From Poritiphilus sp965212595 (GTDB lineage: Bacteria; Bacteroidota; Bacteroidia; Flavobacteriales; Flavobacteriaceae): a DNA stretch of 64,000 bases. The stretch is taken from assembly GCA_965212595.1 (NCBI GenBank), contig CBDBVE010000007.1, positions 647,966 to 711,965 on the forward strand, in the 5' to 3' direction. Below, piece after piece: positions 9,719 through 19,656 of the stretch (position 1 is its first letter; every line of letters begins with the position of its first letter). A program made the position numbers and the translations under genes. The notes under the pieces were generated by a model. The model did no database searches. It had not been told where the DNA came from and saw only the letters and a program-made list of their open reading frames with translations.

Positions 9719-10766
9719 TTATTGTGTTTTATTAGCAAGTTGACCGCAAGCCGCATCAATATCCTTACCTCTAGAACGCCTTACCGTAACTGTAATTCCG
9801 TTTGCTTCGAGCGCGTGTACATACATATCAATGGCCTTTTCTGAAGCCTGCTTAAAGTGCTCGCCTTCATCAATAGGATTGTATTCAATTAAATTCACTT
9901 TAGAGGGCGCAAAACGACAAAACTTTAACAGGGCCTCAACGTCCTTCCGTGTATCGTTAATACCTTCCCAAACAACATACTCATAAGTAATTCTGCTCTT
10001 GGTCTTCAGATACCAGTATTCAAGGGCAGCACGTAAATCGGACAGATTGAAGTTTGCATTAAAGGGCATAATAGCCGTTCTAATCTCATCAATTGCTGAA
10101 TGCAAGGAAACGGCAAGTTTAAACTTTACGCCCTCATCAGCCATTTTTCTGATCATTTTAGGAACGCCGGAGGTTGAAACGGTAATACGTTTCGGAGACA
10201 TTCCAAGCCCTTCGGGGCGACGTAATTTTCCCTATAGCCTTTAGCACATTGTTATAATTCATCAAAGGCTCTCCCATTCCCATGAAGACGATGTTACTCA
10301 AAGGCCTATTAAAATACAGTCTGCTTTCATTGTCAATTGCCACCACCTGATCATAGATCTCATCAGGGTTTAAGTTGCGCATTCGTTTCAACCGGGCGGT
10401 AGCGCAAAATTTGCAATCTAAACTACATCCCACCTGGCTAGAGACGCAGGCGGTAGTCCGGGTAGGGGTTGGGATCAAAACCGATTCGACGATAAGCCCA
10501 TCATGTAGTCTAACAGCATTCTTAATAGTTCCGTCCGCGCTCCGCTGCATCTGGTCTACTTTGATATGATTGATCACAAAGTGGTCTCCCAGCAGTTGTC
10601 TGGTTTCTTTAGAAATATTAGTCATTCCTTCGAAAGAATGGGCAGATTTCCTCCACAACCATTCGTATACCTGATTGCCACGAAAGGCCTTATCGCCTTT
10701 AGAAACAAAAAAGTCTCGAAGTTGCTCTTTTGTCAGTGCCCTAATGTCTTTCTTTGTTTTTTCCAT
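9719..10766 (-). pseudogene. rlmN: 23S rRNA/tRNA adenine-C2 methyltransferase RlmN, frame broken once
   Basis: Radical-SAM enzyme methylating A2503 of 23S rRNA (and A37 of some tRNAs). Read through, it is 348 residues with the CxxxCxxC cluster motif (CSLDCKFC), FMGMGEPLMNYNNV, and the C-terminal reactive Cys (AACGQLA). The ATG at 10766 (MEKTKKDIRAL) fits the family start better than the one at 10799. The frame is broken at 10214-10217, where GGGG on the plus strand should be GGG; correction gives ITSPEGLGMSPKRITVST, a perfectly normal sequence. All key residues survive, so a real loss of function is doubtful. Confidence 0.88.
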
Positions 10767-10842
10767 ACTCTGGAAATAAAAAACCCTGCATTCCTTCAAT
10801 TGATAAAGATACTGCAGGATTTTTCAATTCAGTATATACCGA

Positions 10843-11896
10843 TCAATCAATGATCAACATAGCATCTCCATAGGAGTAGAAACGATACCCTTCTATGATG
10901 GCCTCTTTATAAGCACGTTTCATTAAATCATGTCCCATAAAAAGCAGAAACCATCATTAATAAGGTTGACTTGGGTAAATGAAAGTTGGTGATCATCGCA
11001 TTTGCAATGCTGAATTCATAAGGAGGAAAGATGAACTTGTTGGTCCATCCGTCAAAAGTATTCAGGGTATGCTCGGAAGAAACAGCGCTTTCCAGGCCTC
11101 TCATTGCTGTGGTACCCACTGCACAGACCCTCTGCTTATTATCCTTTGCACTGTTAACAATTTCAATAGCCTTCTCCTCAATAACCAATTCTTCGCTATC
11201 CATTTTGTGCTTAGAAAGGTCTTCAACCTCAACAGGGTTAAAAGTACCCAGGCCCACGTGCAGTGTAAGTTCGGCAAAGTCTATACCTTTTATTTCCAGA
11301 CGTTTTAGTAAATGCTTGGAAAAGTGCAGTCCTGCCGTAGGTGCAGCGACCGCTCCTTCGTGTTTGGCATATATGGTTTGATAGCGCACCTCATCCTGAG
11401 GTTCTACATCTCTTTTTATGTATTTTGGTAGTGGGGTCTCCCCAAGTTCCCTCAATTTGCGTCTAAAATCGGTATAAGAGCCGTCGTACAAAAAGCGCAA
11501 TGTTCTCCCTCTAGAAGTTGTATTGTCAATAACTTCAGCGACCAAACTTTCATCATCACCGAAATAAAGTTTATTCCCAATACGAATTTTACGCGCAGGG
11601 TCTACAAGCACGTCCCACAAACGTTGTTCTTCATTGAGTTCTCTTAACAAAAACACCTCAATCCTGGCCCCAGTTTTTTCCTTATTACCATACAAGCGGG
11701 CGGGGAAAACCTTAGTATTGTTCAGCACCATGACATCACCTTCATCAAAATAATCAATAAGGTCTTTGAACATTTTGTGCTCTATTTTTCCAGATTCTCT
11801 ATGGACTACCATTAGCTTGGATTCATCCCTGTTCTCTGCTGGATATTCGGCTAGTAAGTCCTTAGGAAGTTCAAAACTGAAGTGCGATAATTTCAT
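10843..11896 (-). pseudogene. queA: S-adenosylmethionine:tRNA ribosyltransferase-isomerase QueA, frame broken near the 3' end
   Basis: Adds the epoxycyclopentane precursor to tRNA in queuosine synthesis. The first 322 residues read normally (for example AAPTAGLHFS, HVGLGTFNPV, ITNFHLPKSTLLMMVSAF). The frame then breaks at 10939-10943, where AAAAA on the plus strand should be AAAA. Removing one base gives AFMGHDLMKRAYKEAI and then YRFYSYGDAMLIID, the expected QueA C-terminus, ending at a TGA at 10843-10845 (350 residues). As given, the protein would lack its last 27 or so residues. This is the rightmost of the seven breaks in this interval. Confidence 0.88.
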
Positions 11897-12000
11897 GCTG
11901 TATTTATGTTTCGGTTATGGTGTTTGACCTTAATTTTTAAGGCTGCAAATATACAATCCTAAAACAGGGGTTGTCAAGTAAAAACATCATTAAATGAGGG

Positions 12001-13230
12001 CTACAGGTTTTTTACGCTAAAACCGAGCTTTTCCATATCTTTCCAAAAATCAGGATATGACTTGGAAACCACTTCGGCATCCGCAATTTTTAGTGCTATT
12101 CTGAGCGCCAGGGGAGCAAAAGCCATTGCCATTCTATGATCATTGTACGTATCAATGGTGATTTCTGAAATCAACCGCTCTGCCTCTTCTAAATGCAGCG
12201 ATCTATCGGTTACTGTAATAGAAGCACCTAATTTAGAAAGTTCTGTCTCTAAAGCTACTAACCTATCAGTCTCCTTAATTTTTAGGGTATGCAGACCAGA
12301 GAGCTCGCAAGAAATCCCTAAACCAAAGCAGGTCACCGCTATGGTCTGGGCAAGATCAGGTGCATCTGAAAGGTCTAAGTTAATACCTGATGCTTGATGG
12401 TGCTCCGCTTTCTTAAGAACAATACTATGGCCCATAAATTTGGTATTCACGCCAAAAGAGTTATAGATTTCGGCCAAAACACTATCTCCCTGCAGGCTGT
12501 TTTTCTTGTAAGATGATAAAACCAGCTCAGTACCAGGATCGCACAGCGCTACTATGCTATAAAAGTAGGAGGCCGAACTCCAATCAGATTCAACTACCAA
12601 GGTCTTTTTCTCCACTGTTGCCTTCGGGGCCACAGTGATACGGTTTCCCTCAAAAGTATTGGAGACCCCAATTTGATCTAATAAACTCAAGGTCATTTTG
12701 ATATAAGGAACAGAGGTAATAGAACCCACTAATTCTAATTCAAGGCCATCTGGCAGGCTGGGAGCAATTAGTAAAAGTGCTGAAATATACTGACTGCTAA
12801 TGTTCGCTGGTAAACTTACCTGGTATTTCCTCAATGACCGCCCTTCAATAGCCAGGGGAGGGCATCCTTCATCTTTGAGATAAGTAATAGTCGCGCCCAT
12901 ATTTCTTAGCGCCTCTACTAAAACCTTGATTGGCCGTTGCTGCATTCGTTCAGAACCGGTTAGTTCTACTTTTCTGCCCTCGCGAGAAGCAAAATAGGCG
13001 GTTAAAAACCGCATTGCTGTACCGGCATGATGAATATCTACCACCGTCTCTGTGCCTTGAAGTCCTTTTTGCATAAACCGCGCATCATCTGAATTGGAGA
13101 GGTTCTCTATTTCAATATTTGGATAGAGCGCCTGTAGTAGTAGAAGGCGATTAGATTCACTCTTAGAACCTGTAATATTTATTGTAGATTTTAAGACCCG
13201 GGCCTGAGGTCCCTCGAGATGTAAATTCAA
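12001..13230 (-). CDS. aroA: 3-phosphoshikimate 1-carboxyvinyltransferase (EPSP synthase)
   Basis: Sixth step of the shikimate pathway, joining phosphoenolpyruvate to shikimate 3-phosphate. At 409 residues it is slightly short for the family, as usual in Bacteroidota. Motifs seen: SKSESNRLLLL near the N-terminus, GTAMRFLTAYFA, SSQYISALLL, KETDRLVALETEL and NDHRMAMAFA. Its product feeds the aromatic amino acid operon 10 kb away. The gene overlaps nothing and reads in the same direction as queA upstream of it in coordinates, with about 100 bases between them. Confidence 0.95.
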   Translation of the reverse strand: MNLHLEGPQARVLKSTINITGSKSESNRLLLLQALYPNIEIENLSNSDDARFMQKGLQGTETVVDIHHAGTAMRFLTAYFASREGRKVELTGSERMQQRPIKVLVEALRNMGATITYLKDEGCPPLAIEGRSLRKYQVSLPANISSQYISALLLIAPSLPDGLELELVGSITSVPYIKMTLSLLDQIGVSNTFEGNRITVAPKATVEKKTLVVESDWSSASYFYSIVALCDPGTELVLSSYKKNSLQGDSVLAEIYNSFGVNTKFMGHSIVLKKAEHHQASGINLDLSDAPDLAQTIAVTCFGLGISCELSGLHTLKIKETDRLVALETELSKLGASITVTDRSLHLEEAERLISEITIDTYNDHRMAMAFAPLALRIALKIADAEVVSKSYPDFWKDMEKLGFSVKNL

Positions 13231-13266
13231 AGCGCTAGGATTTAAAAAGAAAGCCCAAATATAGTA

Positions 13267-13593
13267 CTATTTGAGCTTTTTATTGTTTTGATGTCTTTGG
13301 TGATCCCGCTTGGTTTTAAGGTCTAGTTTCTTATCAAAGGCTTGTTGAAGGTCTATTCCCGTTTGATTGGCCAAACACAAGACCACGAAAAGGACATCCG
13401 AGAGTTCTTCTCCCAAATCTTTTTCCTTGTCAGATTCTTTTTCGCTTTGCTCCCCATAACGTCTTGCGATAATTCTGGCTACCTCACCTACCTCTTCTGT
13501 GAGCTGCGCCATATTGGTAAGTTCGTTGAAGTACCTAACCCCATGCTTCTTAATCCATTCATCAACAGCAAGTTGAGCATTTCGAATGTCCAT
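13267..13593 (-). CDS. MazG-like nucleotide pyrophosphohydrolase
   Basis: A 108-residue single-domain all-alpha NTP pyrophosphohydrolase. The metal-binding signature is clear: LTEEVGEVARIIARRYGE, followed later by DLGEELSDVLFVVLCLAN, with the EExxE and ExxD acidic residues. Proteins of this kind hydrolyse non-canonical or excess nucleoside triphosphates to monophosphates; the substrate here cannot be told. It starts five bases from the end of the first DUF3857 gene and 37 bases before aroA, so the three may be co-transcribed. Confidence 0.85.
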   Translation of the reverse strand: MDIRNAQLAVDEWIKKHGVRYFNELTNMAQLTEEVGEVARIIARRYGEQSEKESDKEKDLGEELSDVLFVVLCLANQTGIDLQQAFDKKLDLKTKRDHQRHQNNKKLK

Positions 13594-13597
13594 TTTT

Positions 13598-15622
13598 CTA
13601 TATTTTGGACAAAACTACTTTTTCTGTCTCTTTTTCTATTACTTTTTTGTACAATTCTTTTATCGCGGAGTAGCTGAACGCAGGTATTACGGCTTGATTT
13701 ATCTTTAAATCCACCATAACCTGTAAATTATTTCCCTGTTGCGCAATTCGATAGATGAAACTTCCCAAATTGTCCTGAAGTGCCATTTTTGTTCCTTTAG
13801 GTAGAAAGGTTACTTCATAACCTTCAGGAATGGCGATGGTATACAAATAGTTTTCACGCCATGGATAGGCAAAATCAACGGGATATTTGCGTTCTTCCAG
13901 CTTAAAAGGGTTTTCGCTTATTGTATTATAAAACAAGGGTGAGAAATAGATTTTATTTCCGGCTACTTCTACCTGATCTTCCATATAAAAATCAAACTCT
14001 TCCTGCACCGCCTTCCCAAGGATATTCTTGTTGGTTATTTTGTAATTAGATACTTCTATCCCTCCGACACTATTTTCTAATTTCTCAAGATATTCTTCAT
14101 CGTCCAGGCTTCCATACTTGTTTCTAAACATATACGCCCTGTAATCCGAGTATGTTTTACGAGATTTTCCCGCTATAGAACCATCATCCGGATTGAGGTT
14201 GATTCTCATCATACTTGCTTCTTTTGAAGTAGTTTTCGGAAAGACGGAAACGCTTTGGTAACTACCGTCTTTTTTAATTATTTTCCCTTGCCAGTTAAGC
14301 GCACGGGTAGGTAGAAGATTTGGCTTGGTGAACTTGTTGGAAGCGTCCAAAAAAATGGTATTCCCTTCCAATTCAAGAGCAGCCGCTACATAGTTAAAAC
14401 CTTCCCTGGTAGGCAACAATGGAACACCGTTATCGCGAGTGCTAATAAGCATAGGATTAGCGTTTAACCCTGCCTCTCTGAGCATGGCTACCAGCATTAG
14501 ATTGATATCTGCCGTGTTTCCAGATTTTTCTTTGTATGCCTCTTTAACTCCCTTGTCTGTATAGTACCCCAGCAAGCCATTCCAGGCCATCCGTCCTTGT
14601 ACAAATTTGAAAATTGCCGCGGCTTTTTCTGCCTCACTTCCGGCGCCCGCTACAAGTTTGGCAAGATCATCTTTAAAATATCGCTTTTGTGTCAGCTGCT
14701 CACCAAAGTAATTGCTTTCATAAATGGTTTTAATTACCTTTTCCCAGGTCGTGGAGTAGTCTTTTCTCAGAGATCGTGGAAACTGTACATATTGCAACTC
14801 ATAATTAATAGCACTTCTGTAATTGTCCATATCATTTACGAAAGGTTCTTCTTCCAATGCAGGTACATCGGCCATGAGGTAGGCGGTTTTGTAAATATTA
14901 TAGTCCACCGAACTGTTCTCATAATCTGTCCTTACTCCGCCTCCGTACTCCTCCCGAGATTTGGTGGTAAAGTTTATTTTAGATCGTATGGTCTCTCGTT
15001 CAGGACTCACAGATAAGTATCCCTTCATATGTGGAGAAAAGGCAAAATATTCTGGAATAGCAACACTTACCTCCTGATACTTTATAGGAATGTCATACTG
15101 TAAATCGACCTCATCAATGTGGTAGGAAAAAGGGGAATCTATCCTATACTGATATTCAATAACACTTCCCTCCTTAATATTAGGCATGGTAAACTTTTCT
15201 TGCTTGTAATACTTGTTTACCTCGGTAGTAAAGGTGTCAGAGCCCTTAAGCTTCGTTTTTACGACCTCACCGTTCTCCAGGTTGTAGGTATATGCTTTTA
15301 AGCCCCCCATTGTCTCTTCATCACTTTTACCCTGGTAAAGCGATTCGGTTATCGTGGCATGGTCAAAACCATTTTTGTTAAAGATCTTTACCCGCTCATG
15401 TACGTGTGTAACCACATGAAAACCGTCGGTCTGTACATAGTTGTACTTTATATTAACTTTTCTGTATAAGACCATGGCCGTGGCAGACGAATCATTTTCA
15501 CAAAATTTTTGATTAAGTTCTTCCTTGGAGATTTTTCCAAATTTTACATCCTGTGCTATAGCGGTATTTATGGCAAAAAAACCTGCCAGGCACCAAAATA
15601 CGTACTTAAAATTTGCTCTCAT
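13598..15622 (-). CDS. Exported DUF3857/transglutaminase-fold protein, catalytic triad lost
   Basis: A 674-residue protein with a signal peptide (FFAINTAIAQ), an N-terminal DUF3857 domain (about 40-250), a transglutaminase-like fold (about 300-420) and a C-terminal beta-rich domain. At the expected catalytic Cys position it reads EKSGNTADINLMLVAML, and at the His position FNYVAAALEL, so Cys and His are both absent; the Asp position (FLDAS) remains. Probably a non-catalytic binding domain. It follows a paralogue that keeps the triad, separated by 24 bases, so they look like an operon pair. The biological role of this family in Bacteroidota is unknown to me. Confidence 0.82.
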   Translation of the reverse strand: MRANFKYVFWCLAGFFAINTAIAQDVKFGKISKEELNQKFCENDSSATAMVLYRKVNIKYNYVQTDGFHVVTHVHERVKIFNKNGFDHATITESLYQGKSDEETMGGLKAYTYNLENGEVVKTKLKGSDTFTTEVNKYYKQEKFTMPNIKEGSVIEYQYRIDSPFSYHIDEVDLQYDIPIKYQEVSVAIPEYFAFSPHMKGYLSVSPERETIRSKINFTTKSREEYGGGVRTDYENSSVDYNIYKTAYLMADVPALEEEPFVNDMDNYRSAINYELQYVQFPRSLRKDYSTTWEKVIKTIYESNYFGEQLTQKRYFKDDLAKLVAGAGSEAEKAAAIFKFVQGRMAWNGLLGYYTDKGVKEAYKEKSGNTADINLMLVAMLREAGLNANPMLISTRDNGVPLLPTREGFNYVAAALELEGNTIFLDASNKFTKPNLLPTRALNWQGKIIKKDGSYQSVSVFPKTTSKEASMMRINLNPDDGSIAGKSRKTYSDYRAYMFRNKYGSLDDEEYLEKLENSVGGIEVSNYKITNKNILGKAVQEEFDFYMEDQVEVAGNKIYFSPLFYNTISENPFKLEERKYPVDFAYPWRENYLYTIAIPEGYEVTFLPKGTKMALQDNLGSFIYRIAQQGNNLQVMVDLKINQAVIPAFSYSAIKELYKKVIEKETEKVVLSKI

Positions 15623-15646
15623 TATATTTTTTTGCTCTGTGTTTGG

Positions 15647-17566
15647 TTAGTTAGCATTCTTCAGAAGTACAATCTGAGATCTGTCCATTCTTGCAACCTG
15701 CTTCCTGAAATCTCTATATGATTTATACTTTTCTTTAGTGTATGAGCCCTCTTTGATTAGGAGGCTTCTTTTATAACTTATGGTGTTGTCAGATTCTTCA
15801 TAAACAACAGACAAATTGTAGTGCCCAAACTCATTTTCGACTTTTGTTGCATTAGGTAAGGCCTCAATTGCATATCCTTTAGGCAGGCTTATCGAAAACT
15901 CGTCTTCATCCAAAAAACCTCTTGAAATCTCGAAGGGTAAATGACGCGTTCTATATCTATTTGGCACATAATCGTTTTGGTTAAAAGCATTAGGCGCAAA
16001 CAAAATTCTATCCCCGCTTTTTGCACTATAGTTTTCCGCAAGAATACTCAAACTTTCTATAAACTTTACCTGTTCCTGATCATTTTTGAAATTATAAGAT
16101 GTCAGCTTCAAGTTGTTTATCACGCCCCAGTAATCTTTGTAGTGCTTGTCAATAGCTTCAGGGCTTTTCTCCTGCAACTTAAATCTATTGTCATATTGCG
16201 TCCCAAGCGTAGTAATCGTCAGGTTGGCACTCAGTTGCCCATTTTCATCAAGAGAGCAATCTGCCTTGGTTTTCTGGTAGTTCTGCTCGTTTAGGTATGA
16301 AACTGTCTTAACAAGCTCTCCCCCATCTGGCTTAACAACTAATACTTTTCGGTCATCCGTGAAATCACCTACGAATCCGAAGGGATGTACTTGAGAAGTA
16401 CAGTCAACCCAATAGTACATGTCGTTATAAGGAATGGCAAGAATAGCATGATTTCCTTGAGCCAGGTCCGGGAAGTCGTCTAAAAAATCTACCTTGGTCC
16501 CTCCGGCCTCTACTAAGGTATAGTATGATTTTACTCCTACAACAGAGAGCAAGGCTTTAGTGTAATTTGTAAGGCCCTTACAATCTCCGTATTTCACCTG
16601 GTCTACATCCAAAGCACTAATTGGTTGAAAACCGCCAATGCCAATCTGCACGCTTACATAGCGTGTATTTTCCTGAACGTATTTGTAAATAAGTTTTGCC
16701 TTTTCTAAATGATCGGTAACCCCTGAAACGAGATTTCGCACAGTATTTTTGGTAGACTCCGGCAACTGAGTTCTTCCCTGCAGAAGGTTTCTGTGAACCC
16801 AGCTCCCCAGATCATTCCAGTCATTTACACTGGCATCCAGGCCTTTATAATGAAAATTGGTCATACGCCCTAATAGCTTAGGACTAATATCATTAAAAGG
16901 CGGACAGTGGCTTTCTTTTTTTATTGCCTTGATATCCTGGGCGGAGTAAACAATTTTCCCATTGTCTTCGGTTTTGGAAATTTCTATTTCAGAAAGCCTA
17001 TATTCGTTAATTATTGGCTTTAACGCTTCGGAAGCATAAGAAATGGTATAAGTACTTTTTTCCACACTCGCCATGTATCCCGGCAAAAAGAACCAGGGAG
17101 GGAATATTCCGGTATCAGAGGTTTCTACCTCATAGGTAAATTCGAGCGTATAAGGATATTCAACTGGCGTATACCGGTAACGAAGTGCTCTGTCATCAAG
17201 ATAAAGTGAAAATCCATCTACTGCGCTAACATCCTGAAAATCTTTTCGCTTTATATGTTCTGTTTCATTACCCCTTTTATCGAACACCCGAGCTTCAATA
17301 CGCTTTATTTTTCTTTCCTTATCATAGTAAAGATTGGTTCTTGCAAAACCATTGCCCGCTGCATTCAAAACCGTAACCGCCTGCTTTACTTTATAGGTCA
17401 TTTCTCTTTTCGACTTGAGGTGAATACTCATTTCATCGAGCCGAAAAACCGCATTGGCATGTTTTGTTAATGCTTCATCTAATAGCAATGTATTATACTT
17501 TGCTTCTTGAGCTAAAGAAAATGAGCAACTAAAAAATAGGGTGATTAAAACTAAGGGACGTATCAA
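15647..17566 (-). CDS. Exported DUF3857/transglutaminase-like protein with intact triad
   Basis: A 639-residue paralogue of the downstream gene. Signal peptide (FFSCSFSLAQ), N-terminal DUF3857, then a transglutaminase core with all three catalytic positions: Cys in VKYGDCKGLTNY, His in GNHAILAIPY and Asp in YYWVDCTSQ. This suggests a cysteine peptidase or amidase acting in the periplasm or at the outer membrane; the substrate is not evident. It is the first gene of the pair on the minus strand, with dtd and rsgA upstream. Confidence 0.82.
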   Translation of the reverse strand: MIRPLVLITLFFSCSFSLAQEAKYNTLLLDEALTKHANAVFRLDEMSIHLKSKREMTYKVKQAVTVLNAAGNGFARTNLYYDKERKIKRIEARVFDKRGNETEHIKRKDFQDVSAVDGFSLYLDDRALRYRYTPVEYPYTLEFTYEVETSDTGIFPPWFFLPGYMASVEKSTYTISYASEALKPIINEYRLSEIEISKTEDNGKIVYSAQDIKAIKKESHCPPFNDISPKLLGRMTNFHYKGLDASVNDWNDLGSWVHRNLLQGRTQLPESTKNTVRNLVSGVTDHLEKAKLIYKYVQENTRYVSVQIGIGGFQPISALDVDQVKYGDCKGLTNYTKALLSVVGVKSYYTLVEAGGTKVDFLDDFPDLAQGNHAILAIPYNDMYYWVDCTSQVHPFGFVGDFTDDRKVLVVKPDGGELVKTVSYLNEQNYQKTKADCSLDENGQLSANLTITTLGTQYDNRFKLQEKSPEAIDKHYKDYWGVINNLKLTSYNFKNDQEQVKFIESLSILAENYSAKSGDRILFAPNAFNQNDYVPNRYRTRHLPFEISRGFLDEDEFSISLPKGYAIEALPNATKVENEFGHYNLSVVYEESDNTISYKRSLLIKEGSYTKEKYKSYRDFRKQVARMDRSQIVLLKNAN

Positions 17567-17643
17567 GTTAGTTTGGATCGAAATTTATGCAGCAAAACTG
17601 CACTATTTCCTACAATTTTATATAAAAAAATCGATAAAGTGAA

Positions 17644-18096
17644 TTATTCCCTCTTTTTAGTATCAATAAGGATGGTCACTGGCCCATCATTAACCAATGC
17701 CACTTTCATGTCTGCCCCAAATACGCCAGCTCCAATTTTCTTGCCAAGATCTGTCTTCATTTGAGCAATGAAAGACTCATACAAAGGGATTGCTATATCG
17801 GGTTTTGCCGCCTTGATATATGAAGGCCTGTTCCCCTTCTTTGTAGCCGCGTGCAGTGTAAACTGGCTTACTACAATGGCATCACCGCCATTTTCGAGAA
17901 GTGAACGATTCATGATACCAGTTGCATCACTAAATATCCTCAGGTTGACAATTTTTCTGGACAGCCATTTAATATCATCCTGACTATCAGCCTCCTCAAT
18001 ACCAAGAAGTACAAGCACGCCTTCTTTTATCTCGGAAACAATCTTACCTTCAACCGTAACACTGGCCTCAGATGCCCTTTGAATTACAGCTCTCAT
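17644..18096 (-). CDS. dtd: D-aminoacyl-tRNA deacylase
   Basis: Removes D-amino acids (and glycine from tRNA-Ala) from mischarged tRNA. The 150-residue protein has the two signature motifs: VVSQFTLHA (SQ motif, chiral pocket) and NDGPVTILID (the GPVT motif of the partner subunit), and begins MRAVIQRASEASVTV. It overlaps the end of rsgA by four bases (18093-18096), implying translational coupling. Confidence 0.95.
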   Translation of the reverse strand: MRAVIQRASEASVTVEGKIVSEIKEGVLVLLGIEEADSQDDIKWLSRKIVNLRIFSDATGIMNRSLLENGGDAIVVSQFTLHAATKKGNRPSYIKAAKPDIAIPLYESFIAQMKTDLGKKIGAGVFGADMKVALVNDGPVTILIDTKKRE

Positions 18097-19043
18097 AACT
18101 CCCCGTAATTATCCATCCGGTAAGTGTCTTCTTCACCGCTTACCATTTGCACGTAACTTCTATATCTGCTCCAGGAAACCCTATCCTCTTCAAGCGCCAG
18201 CTTTACGGCACATTTGGGTTCATCAAGATGCAGGCAATTATTGAACTTACAATCGGCTTTTAATCTAAAAAGTTCTGGAAAATAGTCGCCTATTTCATCT
18301 TTTTCCATATCCACTATACCAAAGCCCTTTATTCCAGGCGTATCTATGATTCGGGCTCCAAAATCAAGGTCATACATTTCTGCAAAGGTTGTGGTGTGCT
18401 GTCCTTGCAAATGTTGTTCAGAGATTTCCTCAGTCTTAATGTCAAGGTTAGGTTCTATGCAATTGATCAGAGTAGACTTCCCAACACCCGAATGCCCAGA
18501 AAACATACTTGTTTTGCCCTGCATCAGTTGTTTTACCTGATCTGTATTTTTTCCGGTCAAGGCAGATATACCGATACAGGTATATCCAATTTCCCGATAC
18601 AAATCGGCCAGGTATTTGACCTCGTGAAGCTCTTCATCAGAATAGGTATCCACCTTATTGAAAAGGAGGATTGCAGGGATATCATAGGCTTCGGATGTGG
18701 CTAAAAACCGATCTATAAAAATCGTATACGTCTTAGGGTTGTTAAGTGTAACCAATAAAAAAACCAGGTCTATATTTGCCGCAATAATATGGGTTTGTTT
18801 GGAGAGTTTTACCGATTTCCTAATGATGTAGTTTTTGCGGTCTTCAATGTCTGTAATGACTCCTATTGTCTCGTCACCAAGGGTCTCCACATCAAATTGG
18901 ACCCGGTCTCCCACAGCAACGGGGTTTGTGCTCTTAATGCCTTTAATGCGAAACTTGCCCTTAATCCTGCAGGTATATCTTTCGCCTTTATCGGTCTTTA
19001 CGATATACCAACTTCCGGTCGACTTGTAAACCGTTCCTTGCAT
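18093..19043 (-). CDS. rsgA: Ribosome small-subunit GTPase RsgA
   Basis: Circularly permuted GTPase that checks late 30S subunit maturation. Order of motifs: N-terminal OB fold, G4 (LLFNKVDTY), P-loop GHSGVGKSTLIN, G3 (DTPGIKGFG), and a C-terminal zinc finger with C, C, H and C in CKFNNCLHLDEPKC. I prefer the ATG at 19043 (MQGTVYKSTGSWY) to the one at 19073, because it matches the usual OB-fold start. It overlaps dtd by four bases. Divergent from the small exported protein gene at 19144. Confidence 0.95.
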   Translation of the reverse strand: MQGTVYKSTGSWYIVKTDKGERYTCRIKGKFRIKGIKSTNPVAVGDRVQFDVETLGDETIGVITDIEDRKNYIIRKSVKLSKQTHIIAANIDLVFLLVTLNNPKTYTIFIDRFLATSEAYDIPAILLFNKVDTYSDEELHEVKYLADLYREIGYTCIGISALTGKNTDQVKQLMQGKTSMFSGHSGVGKSTLINCIEPNLDIKTEEISEQHLQGQHTTTFAEMYDLDFGARIIDTPGIKGFGIVDMEKDEIGDYFPELFRLKADCKFNNCLHLDEPKCAVKLALEEDRVSWSRYRSYVQMVSGEEDTYRMDNYGEL

Positions 19044-19094
19044 TAATTTCTTTATTTCTTTACAAAGAAACAATAATACTTTAAACCTATCCGC

Positions 19095-19102
19095 TATATT
19101 TG
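19095..19102 (+). promoter_or_regulatory. Candidate -7 promoter element (TATATTTG)
   Basis: An exact match to the Bacteroidota -7 consensus TAnnTTTG, 42 bases before the start of the exported protein gene at 19144. No clear TTG is seen at the proper distance upstream, so it is a partial match. Confidence 0.45.
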
Positions 19103-19143
19103 TTTGCCGAAGGCATAATTATTTCCAACAAAAACTTTTTATT

Positions 19144-19584
19144 ATGAAAAAACTCCTTTTATTCACATTTGTGGCGATGGCCATGAGTCTTGAAGTCAAT
19201 GCCCAACAATTCAAGGTTATTACGAGCGTAGAATCTATTGTTCCCAGTGGTCTGGGAAGGTCGCGTATTGTCAATGCTCTTGAAGACAAAAATTACAAAG
19301 ACTATACCAGTGTTCAGACCGAAGAAGACAACACTCGTAACAAGTCGAGCCGAAGTGAAATCCGGGTGAAGAATTTTGAGGAAACGAAATTATTGAACTT
19401 TTTTAACCTTGGGGGCATCCGTTTTCAGAACATCGCGGCAAACGATGCACTTATCACTTCTATGATCAACGGAATGATAGCCGAAGGCTGGGAACTCGCA
19501 TTTGTGACCAGTGCTGTAGAAAGTGCTGGGGGAAAAGGAGACAACCAGGGGATATTTATAACCCGGTATATATTCAAAAAATAA
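19144..19584 (+). CDS. Exported protein of unknown function
   Basis: A 146-residue protein with a signal peptide (MKKLLLFTFVAMAMSLEVNA, cleaved before QQF). The mature part ends with INGMIAEGWELAFVTSAVES and a final ITRYIFKK, a pattern like the DUF4177-type small domain (a central strand, then GWEL, then a terminal strand). I cannot give a function. It stands alone, with a promoter-like element before it and a strong terminator after it. Confidence 0.7.
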   Translation: MKKLLLFTFVAMAMSLEVNAQQFKVITSVESIVPSGLGRSRIVNALEDKNYKDYTSVQTEEDNTRNKSSRSEIRVKNFEETKLLNFFNLGGIRFQNIAANDALITSMINGMIAEGWELAFVTSAVESAGGKGDNQGIFITRYIFKK

Positions 19585-19601
19585 GGGCTTCTTAACAAAT
19601 C

Positions 19602-19632
19602 AAAAACCCTGACTGAGATGTCAGGGTTTTTT
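19602..19632. terminator. Bidirectional terminator
   Basis: AAAAACCCTGA, an eight-base loop, then TCAGGGTTTTTT. It lies between the exported protein gene (plus strand) and the GIN-domain gene (minus strand), with T runs on both strands. Confidence 0.88.
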
Positions 19633-19656
19633 ATTGCAATCCATCACGTCTCTGCC

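Noticed and set aside
7190..11896. Programmed ribosomal frameshifting in the sigma, prenyl synthase, rlmN and queA genes
   Set aside because: Seven breaks in five unrelated genes, all +1, at ordinary short runs without slippery or stimulatory structures; a shared sequence-quality cause is simpler.
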